Shown here piece after piece: positions 7,017-14,097 of a DNA stretch of 16,482 nucleotides (position 1 is its first letter; every line of letters begins with the position of its first letter). The stretch is from contig WFPR01000050.1 in assembly GCA_015487455.1 (NCBI GenBank), forward strand, positions 1 to 16,482. The letters run 5' to 3'. A program made the translations under genes and the position numbers. This DNA comes from Candidatus Bipolaricaulota bacterium. GTDB lineage: Bacteria > Bipolaricaulota > Bipolaricaulia > RBG-16-55-9. The notes beneath the pieces are model-generated. The model was not told the DNA's origin, did no database searches, and was given only the letters and a program-made list of their open reading frames with translations.

Positions 7017-8711
7017 ATAAGCCGTCCGCGGCCGCTCGTCGGGGCCGCCGTCGCCTGGGCGCTGGGGATCGCCCTCGGCGAAGCCTTCCTCCCGAACGCC
7101 TCTCCGACGGCTCTCCGGCTGCTCTGGCTGCTCGGCGTCGCGCTGGCCGCGCTCGCCCTTCTCGCCTTTCAAAGAGGCTGGCCAAGTTGGCCCGTCCCAC
7201 TCTTCCTGCTGATAAGCGCGCTTGGCGCCCTGCACCACGCGCAGAGCCGCCTGCCCTTCGAGGCGCTCTACGAGCAAGCGCCCCGCCTGGAGCGGGTGAC
7301 GGGGCTCGTCGCGAGCTACCCCATCAAGCGCCCCGACAGGACGGCCTTCCAGCTGGAGCTCGAGGAGCCCGCGCTGCCGGGCCGCCTGCAGATCTTCGAC
7401 TACCACCCTCGCGGCCCCTACGGCAGCCCAACCCGTGAGGTGCGCTACGGCGACGTCGTCGAGCTGACCGCCCGCTTCGAGCCCCCTGAAGCGTTTGAAG
7501 GCTTCGACTACCGTCGTTATCTGCAGGCGCGGGGGGTCTGGGCCGTCGGCCGCCTCTGGGGCGCCAGCGACCTGCGCGTGCTGGAGCGCGATCGGGGCCA
7601 TCCCCTACTTCAATGGGGCTACGCGACCCGAGAAAAGCTCTTCGCCCAGCTCGACCGCTACGCGCCCGAGCCCGCTTCGGCGCTCCTCAAGGGGCTGCTC
7701 TTCGGCGAGCGGGCCTTCCTCGACGAGGCCGTCGAGCGGAGCTTCCGGGACGCGGGCGTGATGCACGTGCTGGCCGTCTCCGGGCTGCATCTAAGCCTCC
7801 TGCTGGCCCTGGGCTGGTGGGCGCTCCGCCGCGGGCTGGGCCTCTCCGCGACTACAGCATATGGGCTGCTCCTGCCGCTCGCGCTGCTGTATTTAACGAT
7901 CGTGGGCTTCAAGGTCAGCCTGACGCGGGCGGCGCTCATGCTCGCGTTCGTGGCGCTGGGGAGCGTGCTGGCCGAGCGCGGGCTCATCTTACGGCGCTGG
8001 GTCGACCCGCTCCAGGGCCTGAGCGCCGCCGCCTTGATCATCTTGGTGCTTACGCCCCAAGCGCTCTTCGACGTGAGCTTCCAGCTGAGCTTCGCGGCCA
8101 CCGCGGGCATCCTGATCGCGCTCTCATGGGCGCGCCCCCGGCTTCAGGCGGTGAGCGCCCAGCTTCGGGAGCGCTCGGGTTGGGCGTCGGGTCGGGCGCG
8201 GGCGGCCGCCTGGGCTACAGAGAAGCTGCTGTACGCGCTGCTGATCTCGGCGGCGGCCCAGCTGGCCACGGCGCCCGTGCTCGCGGCCCACTTCGGGCGG
8301 GTGTACGTCGTCGCGATGCTGGCAAACTTGATTATCGTCCCGATGGTCGCGGTCGCACTGTGGCTGGGGCTCCTGTTGCTGGTCGCGGCCCTGCTCGGGC
8401 TGGCGCCCCTCGCCGCCCTTGTGGGCGCGCTCGAGGGCGCTTGGCTATCGGGGCTCACGGGCGCCGTCGCCCTCCTGGCCCGCGTCCCGGGGGCCTACGT
8501 GAGCGTGTCGTCAGGCGCGTCGCAGGCGGCCTGGGTGGCCCTGCCCCTCGTCCCCCTCGTCGCCCTCCCGCTCGGGGAGGGGGCGCTCCGGGCGCTTCAC
8601 TTAGCGGCGATCAGCTCCTTGATCTCGCGGACGAAGCGCTCCGCGTTCTCGCTGAAGCGGTCGATCGCCCGGCTGGCCACCTTGAGGGGCAGATCTTCTA
8701 GGCGCTTGTAG
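7017..8711 (+). CDS. comEC: ComEC/Rec2-type DNA uptake channel, short form, start unclear
   Basis: ComEC forms the inner-membrane channel that passes single-stranded DNA into the cytoplasm during natural transformation. The N-terminus starts with SRPRPLVGAAVAWALGIALGE and hydrophobic segments typical of the family, followed by a soluble DUF4131-like region. The competence domain carries FGERAFLDEAVERSFRDAGVMHVL and the hallmark LAVSGLH near residues 251-257. It continues with SLTRAALM, FDVSFQLSF and the QLATAPVLAAHFGR segment. The frame opens after a TGA at 7005 and has no ATG, GTG or TTG until a GTG at 7296, which would delete the first membrane segments. I place the start at ATA 7017 by homology. 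An indel near 7010-7020 is an alternative. The protein (about 565 residues) ends after the competence domain; the metallo-beta-lactamase domain of longer ComEC proteins is missing. Its last 38 codons overlap the opposing gene. Confidence 0.85.
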   Translation: MSRPRPLVGAAVAWALGIALGEAFLPNASPTALRLLWLLGVALAALALLAFQRGWPSWPVPLFLLISALGALHHAQSRLPFEALYEQAPRLERVTGLVASYPIKRPDRTAFQLELEEPALPGRLQIFDYHPRGPYGSPTREVRYGDVVELTARFEPPEAFEGFDYRRYLQARGVWAVGRLWGASDLRVLERDRGHPLLQWGYATREKLFAQLDRYAPEPASALLKGLLFGERAFLDEAVERSFRDAGVMHVLAVSGLHLSLLLALGWWALRRGLGLSATTAYGLLLPLALLYLTIVGFKVSLTRAALMLAFVALGSVLAERGLILRRWVDPLQGLSAAALIILVLTPQALFDVSFQLSFAATAGILIALSWARPRLQAVSAQLRERSGWASGRARAAAWATEKLLYALLISAAAQLATAPVLAAHFGRVYVVAMLANLIIVPMVAVALWLGLLLLVAALLGLAPLAALVGALEGAWLSGLTGAVALLARVPGAYVSVSSGASQAAWVALPLVPLVALPLGEGALRALHLAAISSLISRTKRSAFSLKRSIARLATLRGRSSRRL

Positions 8712-9376
8712 TCGCTGCCCATCTTGACGTTGATGTACTCGAGCAGCTCGGCCTCGCTCAGGCCGTGGGCCCGCAGCTCGCGGCGGAGGCGGGCGACCTG
8801 GGCCTCGGTGGCCGTCCGCGGCCCGGCCGTCGGGGCCTCCTCGACCTCGGCCTTGCGGTAGAGGCTGAGCCCGAACTGGTCGCCGAAGGCGCGCAGGCAG
8901 CGCTTCAGCGCGTCCGAGACGGCGGCCTTGACGGCCATCTCGTGGGCCGCGCCGGGGTCGGGCTGGTTCATCGAGACCCCGAAGCCCACGTCCTCGTGGA
9001 CGACGCCGCCCACCCGCACCCGGTACTCGCACAGGTACCCGACGGAGTAGAGGCCGTCGGCCTCCTCCTCGAAGACCTTCTCGAGGCGGCGGATCTCCCG
9101 CTGCCAGCCCCCGAACCCGAAGATGCGGTTGGCCGTCTCGATGACGTCGTGGACGGGCAGGTACTCCAGCATCTGGCCCCGGAAGCCGACCCGCCGGAGC
9201 ACCCGGCTCGGGTCCAGCGGCTTCTTGAGCTCGGCGATCTGTTCCGGGGTGAGCCCCGTCCCCGCCCCCGTGTTCGGGTTTGAGGCCGGGGTTTGGGGTG
9301 GAGCCGGCTTCGGCGGCGTCTCGGAGGCCGTCTCGAACAGCTCGACCTTGGGCTTCCTGGCCTTGGCGGTCGCCAT
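8597..9376 (-). CDS. Rad52/Rad22-family single-strand annealing protein
   Basis: The protein has 259 residues. The first 45 are proline- and threonine-rich and probably disordered. Residues 55-176 form a Rad52 annealing domain: EYLPVHDVIETANRIFGFGGW, then VHEDVGFGVS, then KAAVSDALKRCLRAFGDQFG. Lys158, Arg159 and Arg162 in KRCLR line up by eye with the DNA-binding Lys152, Arg153 and Arg156 of human RAD52. Residues 188-243 resemble the small helical tail often attached to annealing proteins (TEAQVARLRRELRAHGLSEAELL). Such proteins anneal complementary strands coated by single-strand binding protein. In bacteria they are mostly phage-borne, but no phage gene is nearby. The ATG is seven bases after the stop of the small upstream gene; its ribosome site is weak (GGGAG, 13 bases away). 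The 3' end overlaps comEC convergently. Confidence 0.88.
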   Translation of the reverse strand: MATAKARKPKVELFETASETPPKPAPPQTPASNPNTGAGTGLTPEQIAELKKPLDPSRVLRRVGFRGQMLEYLPVHDVIETANRIFGFGGWQREIRRLEKVFEEEADGLYSVGYLCEYRVRVGGVVHEDVGFGVSMNQPDPGAAHEMAVKAAVSDALKRCLRAFGDQFGLSLYRKAEVEEAPTAGPRTATEAQVARLRRELRAHGLSEAELLEYINVKMGSDYKRLEDLPLKVASRAIDRFSENAERFVREIKELIAAK

Positions 9377-9383
9377 GCGTCGC

Positions 9384-9605
9384 TCACGTCTCCCTTCCCT
9401 TGGATCTCGGTTCCCTTTCCCTTTCGGCCTCGAGGCGCGCGAGGGCCTCCTCCAGAAGCTCGACGAGCGGCCCTACGTCCTCGCGCGGGAGGCTCAGCAG
9501 CACGTAGCCGTACTGCAGCCCCACCTCGCGGGTCTCCGGGTCATAGGTCACCATCGCGAAGACCTCGCTGGGCAGCACCCGCTCGGCCAACTCCTCCACG
9601 TCCAT
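9384..9605 (-). CDS. Small hypothetical protein upstream of rad52-like gene
   Basis: I do not recognise this 73-residue soluble protein. It has an acidic N-terminal helix (MDVEELAERVL), a strand-turn-strand segment (VFAMVTYDPETREVGLQYGYVLLSL), then a strongly charged C-terminal helix. The helix (DVGPLVELLEEALARLEAER) may form a coiled coil, and the tail is basic and polar. The ATG at 9605 follows a GGGGG stretch (9607-9611). An in-frame TTG at 9623 would add six residues but lacks a ribosome site. The gene ends seven bases before the Rad52-like gene, so the two are co-transcribed and may be functionally linked, for example as an accessory factor. That link rests on position only. Confidence 0.65.
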   Translation of the reverse strand: MDVEELAERVLPSEVFAMVTYDPETREVGLQYGYVLLSLPREDVGPLVELLEEALARLEAEREREPRSKGRET

Positions 9606-9614
9606 GGCGCCCCC

Positions 9615-9643
9615 AGTATGCAAAGCCCCGCAAGGATTTGCAA
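9615..9643 (-). promoter_or_regulatory. Possible internal promoter with overlapping inverted repeat
   Basis: On the minus strand TTGCAA (9643-9638) and CATACT (9620-9615) are spaced by 17 bases, a plausible -35/-10 pair. It lies in the 50-base gap between tsaE and the small gene. A perfect inverted repeat, TGCAAA at 9619-9624 and TTTGCA at 9637-9642, overlaps both hexamers and could be an operator. The transcript would have almost no leader before the ATG at 9605. The arms are only six bases, so chance is possible. Confidence 0.35.
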
Positions 9644-9655
9644 CGTTCGTGGAAC

Positions 9656-10147
9656 CTACTCGCGCGGGAAGGGACGGAGAACGCGAACCCTTCGGCGACG
9701 TTCATCGAGGAGCTCGAAGCGAATTTCGAGAACCCTCGACGAGGGCGGGACGAGCCCCTCGAGCTTCTCGCCCCACTCGATCGCGACGACGCCCCCCCGC
9801 TCGAAGCACTCCTCCAGGCCGACCTCAAGCAGCTCGCGGGGGTCCCGAACCCGATAGGCGTCGACGTGGTAGAGCGGCAGCCGCCCGCCCTCGTACTCCT
9901 GGATCAGCACGAACGTGGGGGAGCTGACGAGCTCGGGCTCGACACCCAGCCCCTCGGCGAGCCCCCGGACGAACGTCGTCTTGCCCGCGCCCAGGTCGCC
10001 GATGAGCAGCAGCACGTCCCCCGGCTTGAGCGTCCGCGCGAGCCGCCGGGCCAGCGCCCGCGTCCCCTCGGGGCCCTCCGTGACGTGCTCTTCCTCAACG
10101 CGTTCGACGCGCTCAGTCGATCGCGGGGACCTCTCGGACTTGGCCAT
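9656..10147 (-). CDS. tsaE: tRNA threonylcarbamoyladenosine biosynthesis ATPase TsaE
   Basis: TsaE (163 residues) is the ATPase that works with TsaB and TsaD to make the N6-threonylcarbamoyladenosine at position 37 of tRNAs reading ANN codons. The Walker A motif GDLGAGKTT is at residues 50-58. The family motifs SPTF (76-79), HVDAYR (94-99) and EWGEK (124-128) follow. The first 20 residues, charged and rich in Glu and Arg, are an extension beyond the usual start. No other ATG, GTG or TTG occurs before the conserved core, so the ATG at 10147 is retained. It lies 35 bases inside the end of panC, suggesting translational coupling. No tsaB or tsaD is present in the window. Confidence 0.96.
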   Translation of the reverse strand: MAKSERSPRSTERVERVEEEHVTEGPEGTRALARRLARTLKPGDVLLLIGDLGAGKTTFVRGLAEGLGVEPELVSSPTFVLIQEYEGGRLPLYHVDAYRVRDPRELLEVGLEECFERGGVVAIEWGEKLEGLVPPSSRVLEIRFELLDERRRRVRVLRPFPRE

Positions 10148-11000
10148 CGCGCACGTCCAGCACGAGGTTGTCGATGAGGCGGGCGGGGCCGACGAAGGCG
10201 GCCACCGCCAGGGCGACGCGCCCCTCCAGGCGCTCGACGGGCTGCAGGGTCTCCAGCTCGACGGCCTCGACGTAGTCGAGGCGCACCCCCTCGACCCGCT
10301 CGATGACGTCGCGCATGGCCGCGAGCACGGCCGCGGCGGAGCGCTCGCCCCCCTCGACGAGCGCCTTGGCCCGCTGCAGCGCCCGATACAGCACCGTCGC
10401 CTTCTCGCGCTCCTCGGGCGAGAGGTATTCGTTGCGGGAGCTCATCGCCAAGCCGTCGGGCTCGCGGACCGTGGGGCCCGCGACGATCTCGACGGGGAAG
10501 TTGAGGTCGCGCACCAGGCGCTTGACGATCACGAGCTGTTGGAGATCTTTCTGGCCGAAGACCGCCACGTCGGGCTCGAGGATGTGGAAGAGCTTCGTCA
10601 CGACCAGCAGCACGCCCGGGAAGTGGCCCGGCCGCCGCGGCCCACACAAATGATCCGCCAACTTCTCGATCTGGAAGCGGATGAGGGGCGGCTCCGGGTA
10701 CATCTCCTCAACGCTGGGGGCGAAGAGCAGGTCGACGCCGCGCGCCTCGAGCAGCCGACGGTCCCGCTCGAGGTCCCGCGGGTAGCGCTCGTAGTCCTCG
10801 CCGGGGCCGAACTGCGTCGGGTTCACGAAGACGCTCACCGCGCAGTAGTCGGCGCGCTCGCGGCAGAGGTCGACCAGCCGGAGGTGCCCCTCGTGGAGGT
10901 AGCCCATGGTGGGGACGAAGCCGACGCGCTTGCCCTCCCGCTTGGCCCGTCGGACGGCCGCCCGCGCCTCGGCGATCGTGCGCACAAGCACAAGCGCCAT
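10113..11000 (-). CDS. panC: Pantothenate synthetase
   Basis: PanC joins pantoate and beta-alanine with ATP to make pantothenate, the precursor of coenzyme A, in the cytoplasm. With the ATG at 11000 it has 295 residues and aligns with the family start (a few residues before RTIAEARAAV). The nucleotide-binding HxGH motif is HEGH (36-39). PTMGYL, FVNPTQF (58-64), RRPGHFPGV, FGQKDLQQ (148-155) and MSSRN (186-190) are all intact. A GTG at 11015, five codons upstream, has a good GGAGG site eight bases before it and is a real alternative start. The gene follows the peptidase gene by 34 bases (19 to the GTG) and overlaps tsaE by 35 bases. panB and panD are not in the window. Confidence 0.97.
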   Translation of the reverse strand: MALVLVRTIAEARAAVRRAKREGKRVGFVPTMGYLHEGHLRLVDLCRERADYCAVSVFVNPTQFGPGEDYERYPRDLERDRRLLEARGVDLLFAPSVEEMYPEPPLIRFQIEKLADHLCGPRRPGHFPGVLLVVTKLFHILEPDVAVFGQKDLQQLVIVKRLVRDLNFPVEIVAGPTVREPDGLAMSSRNEYLSPEEREKATVLYRALQRAKALVEGGERSAAAVLAAMRDVIERVEGVRLDYVEAVELETLQPVERLEGRVALAVAAFVGPARLIDNLVLDVRDGQVREVPAID

Positions 11001-11034
11001 CCGCCTCGCGATCACCCCCGTCCCCTCCGCTCAG

Positions 11035-13962
11035 CTAGAACAGAGGCGTCCAGACGCGATAGTAGAACTTGATGACGTTTTGGCCCTCCTCCACGGGCGT
11101 GAGGGCGTACACCAGCCCGAAGGTGAGCCGCCAGGGGAGGAGCCCGCCGAGGGTCGTCCCCTCGACCCGCCACTCCGCCCCCAGCTCGGCCTTGAGCCCG
11201 TTCCAGAGGCCGTCCAGGCTCAGCTCGCTCACGCTGTCCCAAGTGCGCCCGAGGCGCAAATAGAAGCGATCGCTCACCTCGCGGGCCAGGGCGAACCCCA
11301 AGATGTTGAACTCGAGGTCCCGCTGCAGCGGGAAGGTGACATCGATTTGCCCCAGCAGGCGCACCGGGGCGAAGAACGGGTACCCCTCGGCGTCGACGAA
11401 GCTCCTCAGCTCGCCCAAGTTGAACTGAAAGATCCCCAGCGTCCCCTCCCCCCAGCCGAAGCGCAGCCCTACCCCCAGCGTCACGTGGGGGTAGAGGCGG
11501 AGCCCCTGCCAGAAGCCCAGCTCCACGCGGGTGAAGGCCATCGGGTCGATGAGCAGTGAGCCCCAGTACGCGAGGCGCCGGTTGACGCTCTCTCGATGCC
11601 TCCACGTCGCCCCGAAGACCGTCGCCAGGCGGCCCGTCGCGCCCGCGAGCTTGTCGAGCGAGGGGAGGCCCGTCGCGTCGGGGCGGCGCAGCACCGTCAA
11701 CTGCAGCTGGCCCGTCGGCTCCCAGAACCGCCCCGGCCAGCCCGTCTCCGGGTGCGAGAAGAACGTCTGCGTCCAGACGAGCTGGCCGACGAGGCCGTCC
11801 CCGGCCCACCCGACGAGCCCCTGCAGTGACCGCCCGCGCTCGAAGTTCTTGACCAAAGCCGCGAAGCCTTGCCCCAGCCACCAGCGATGATCCAGCAAGT
11901 AGCCGCCCTCCAGCACCCCCTGCACGGGGTTGAAGCGGACCAGATACGCCTCAAGGGGCAGGTCGTTCTCGCCGGTCACGATCAGCCTCACCCGGCGGTT
12001 GAAGAGCGCCAGCCCCTCCAGCACGTAGACGTTGTTCAGGCGGTCGACGTCGGGAACCCGATGCTTGGGGTCGACCTCGACCTCCGTCAGGGGGCCGTTC
12101 GTCTCGAACGTCATCACGAAGCGATCGTCGAGCTGGTCCTCCAGCGCCCAGATCCGGGTCTGCTCCTCCCCGTCGGTTCGGGTGCGGACGGTCACCTCGA
12201 CGGGCAGGCGGAGCCGCCCCCGCCGCGTGAGCGTCACGCGGTGCACGTACCCGCCCTCGGGCTTGCGCATCGACTCGACCCGCAAGACGCCGTAGTCGGC
12301 GTAAGGCGCCCGGCCCTCCTCGCCGCTCCCGTCCGCGTCGCGGTAGAACGCGTTCTCGAAGAACTCCGCTAAATCCTGGCCCGAGATCTCCTCGGCCAGC
12401 GCCTGGAACGCCCTCACGGTGAGCGTCTTGTGCAGGAAGCGCTCGGCGGCCGTCCTGAGCAGCTCGTCCATCGTCGCCTCGCCCAGCAGCCCCTGGAGCG
12501 CCCGCAGCATGAGGTACCCCTTGTTGTACACCCGCTCGCCCGTGTGGTTGGCGTACTTGACCTCGCGCTGGGGCTTGACGATCGCCTCGTCGAAGCGATC
12601 CCTGACGGTCTGCATGTAGGGCAGCTCGTTGAAGTGCTCCCTCAAGTTCAAGTAGCCGAACTGCGTCTCGACGAAGCGCTCCAGCAGGCCCTGCCGCTCG
12701 ATTTGGAAGACGTTCGGCCCGTCGGCCCCGTACTTGGCCTCGAAGTACGCGATCGCGAAGTACTGGGCGAGGCCCTCGCTGAGGACGTTCTCGGCGTTGA
12801 AGTCCACGCCGATGCCGAGGCCCCACCACTGGTGCGCGACCTCGTGGGCCAGGACGTAATCGAGCAGGCGGTCGAGCAGACCGGGGACGCCCAAATCCTT
12901 CTCGCTGAAGAACTGACGGTTGAGCAGCATCAGCCCGTCGCCCGTGGCCCCGGCGAACGTCGCGGAGCTCGAGGGCGTCTCCACGATGAGCAGCCGCCGC
13001 CGGGGGTACTCGCCCCAGCGCTCTTGATAGTACTGCAGGCTCTCGATCGCGTAGGTCGCGATCTGCCGCGCCGCGGCCTCGTGGCCGGGCAAGTAATACA
13101 CGGCGATGGCTGTATCGGGGTACGGGAACTCGTAGACGCGGTAGTCGGGGCCGAAGGCCAAGGGCACGGAGCGGGTCGGCCGGGCGCTCAGCGCGTGGAC
13201 GGTCTGCTCGGCCTCCGTCTCCCGAATGACGTCCTGATGGTCGGCCCCGACGGCCACGGCCCAGCCCTTCGGGAGGGTGAGCGTCAGCTCGTAGACGGCC
13301 GCCGGGAGCACGAACCGCTCCTCGCGCTCGGGGTCGATGGGCTCGGGCAGGGCGATCGGGTGCCAGCCGAACCGCCAGATGTACGCCCCCCGATAGCGCG
13401 CCCGGTCCCCCCTCACGCTGTGGGGGAACTTCGTGACGAACTCGAGCACGACGGTCACGCGGTCGCGGGGGGCCAGCGGCTCGGGCAGCCGCACCCGCAG
13501 GAGGGTGTCCCGCCGCGAGTACGTCTGCCAGATCGCCGGTCCCTCCAACAGCTCGTACTGCAAGGGGGTCCCCGCCGCGTCCGTCACGGCGCGCACCCGC
13601 GTCCAGGCGGGGTCGAAGCCCTCGGGGTACAAGGCGTCAATCGCGGCGGGGTCGAGGTAGGGGTTCGGCTCACGGTCGTAGTTGGCCAGCAGCAGGAAAT
13701 CCACAAACTGCAACGCTTCCGCCGTGGCGTTGACGAACTCGACGGTCGCCCGGCCGTCGAGCGTGTGGTGATCGGGGCTGAACGTCACCTCCAGCGTGTA
13801 CTGGGTGTAGCCCGGCCCGTCCGACGGGGGCGCTTCCTGCGCGAAACCTTCAATAGATCCCTCAAAAGATCCCGACACCGGCGCAAGCCCCAACCCCGCC
13901 GTCAACGCCCACATCAACGTCAACGTCAGCCCCGACGCCCACCTGAGCCGTCTCACGGGCAT
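11035..13962 (-). CDS. M1-family zinc metallopeptidase fused to a C-terminal beta-barrel
   Basis: The product has 975 residues with a signal peptide at about 1-30. Residues 50-280 are the beta-rich M1 N-terminal domain. The gluzincin core follows: zinc motif HEVAH (373-377), third ligand Glu396 after 18 residues in LSEGLAQY, and catalytic Tyr479 in VYNKG. The exopeptidase motif GAMEN is not recognisable; the matching stretch reads GATGDGLMLLN (338-348), so aminopeptidase action is uncertain. After a beta-sandwich region (about 555-635), residues 680-975 show alternating hydrophobic and polar strands rich in Trp, Tyr and Phe, ending in TPLF. A terminal phenylalanine is typical of outer-membrane barrels. 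I infer a peptidase anchored in the outer membrane; which face it occupies is unknown. ATG with a GGAGGGAGGG ribosome site, and a promoter just upstream. It heads the unit with panC and tsaE. Confidence 0.9.
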   Translation of the reverse strand: MPVRRLRWASGLTLTLMWALTAGLGLAPVSGSFEGSIEGFAQEAPPSDGPGYTQYTLEVTFSPDHHTLDGRATVEFVNATAEALQFVDFLLLANYDREPNPYLDPAAIDALYPEGFDPAWTRVRAVTDAAGTPLQYELLEGPAIWQTYSRRDTLLRVRLPEPLAPRDRVTVVLEFVTKFPHSVRGDRARYRGAYIWRFGWHPIALPEPIDPEREERFVLPAAVYELTLTLPKGWAVAVGADHQDVIRETEAEQTVHALSARPTRSVPLAFGPDYRVYEFPYPDTAIAVYYLPGHEAAARQIATYAIESLQYYQERWGEYPRRRLLIVETPSSSATFAGATGDGLMLLNRQFFSEKDLGVPGLLDRLLDYVLAHEVAHQWWGLGIGVDFNAENVLSEGLAQYFAIAYFEAKYGADGPNVFQIERQGLLERFVETQFGYLNLREHFNELPYMQTVRDRFDEAIVKPQREVKYANHTGERVYNKGYLMLRALQGLLGEATMDELLRTAAERFLHKTLTVRAFQALAEEISGQDLAEFFENAFYRDADGSGEEGRAPYADYGVLRVESMRKPEGGYVHRVTLTRRGRLRLPVEVTVRTRTDGEEQTRIWALEDQLDDRFVMTFETNGPLTEVEVDPKHRVPDVDRLNNVYVLEGLALFNRRVRLIVTGENDLPLEAYLVRFNPVQGVLEGGYLLDHRWWLGQGFAALVKNFERGRSLQGLVGWAGDGLVGQLVWTQTFFSHPETGWPGRFWEPTGQLQLTVLRRPDATGLPSLDKLAGATGRLATVFGATWRHRESVNRRLAYWGSLLIDPMAFTRVELGFWQGLRLYPHVTLGVGLRFGWGEGTLGIFQFNLGELRSFVDAEGYPFFAPVRLLGQIDVTFPLQRDLEFNILGFALAREVSDRFYLRLGRTWDSVSELSLDGLWNGLKAELGAEWRVEGTTLGGLLPWRLTFGLVYALTPVEEGQNVIKFYYRVWTPLF

Positions 13963-13985
13963 CCCTCCCTCCGCGGGTTGGGGCC

Positions 13986-14014
13986 ATCGTAGGGAACCGC
14001 CGGGAAATCGTCAA
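13986..14014 (-). promoter_or_regulatory. Probable promoter of the peptidase-panC-tsaE unit
   Basis: On the minus strand TTGACG (14014-14009) and TACGAT (13991-13986) are separated by 17 bases. Transcription would start near 13979, giving a leader of about 17 bases that contains the ribosome site GGAGGGAGGG before the ATG at 13962. It lies directly downstream of the hairpin that ends the previous unit. Confidence 0.6.
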
Positions 14015-14018
14015 GCGT

Positions 14019-14061
14019 CAAGCGGGGGCCACGCATCCCGTCTGCGTGCGGCCCCCGCTTG
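14019..14061 (-). terminator. Long hairpin between two units, terminator-like
   Basis: CAAGCGGGGGCC (14019-14030) pairs perfectly with GGCCCCCGCTTG (14050-14061). The stem continues with ACGCA/TGCGT after a two-base bulge and closes on a seven-base loop (14036-14042), 17 pairs in all. It lies 36 bases after the stop of the BACON gene and just before the next promoter. The minus-strand sequence after the stem is ACGCTTGACG, without a run of T, so it is not a textbook intrinsic terminator. Confidence 0.6.
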
Positions 14062-14097
14062 AGCGCTCAGGGCTCAGGGCGTCCACGCGGACGGAGA

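Noticed and set aside
7004..7438. ATG at 7004 opening a 144-codon plus-strand frame
   Set aside because: It is out of frame with comEC, and its product is Arg/Ala/Pro-rich without motifs, whereas the comEC frame gives proper membrane segments over the same bases.
9915..11072. Open frame of 385 codons on the plus strand opposite panC
   Set aside because: It lies opposite panC and tsaE, which both have intact motifs; no ribosome site or family resemblance.
12430..13992. Open frame of 520 codons on the plus strand opposite the peptidase gene
   Set aside because: The opposite strand encodes a clear M1 peptidase. This frame is low-complexity (Arg, Gly, Pro, Val) with no recognisable motif.
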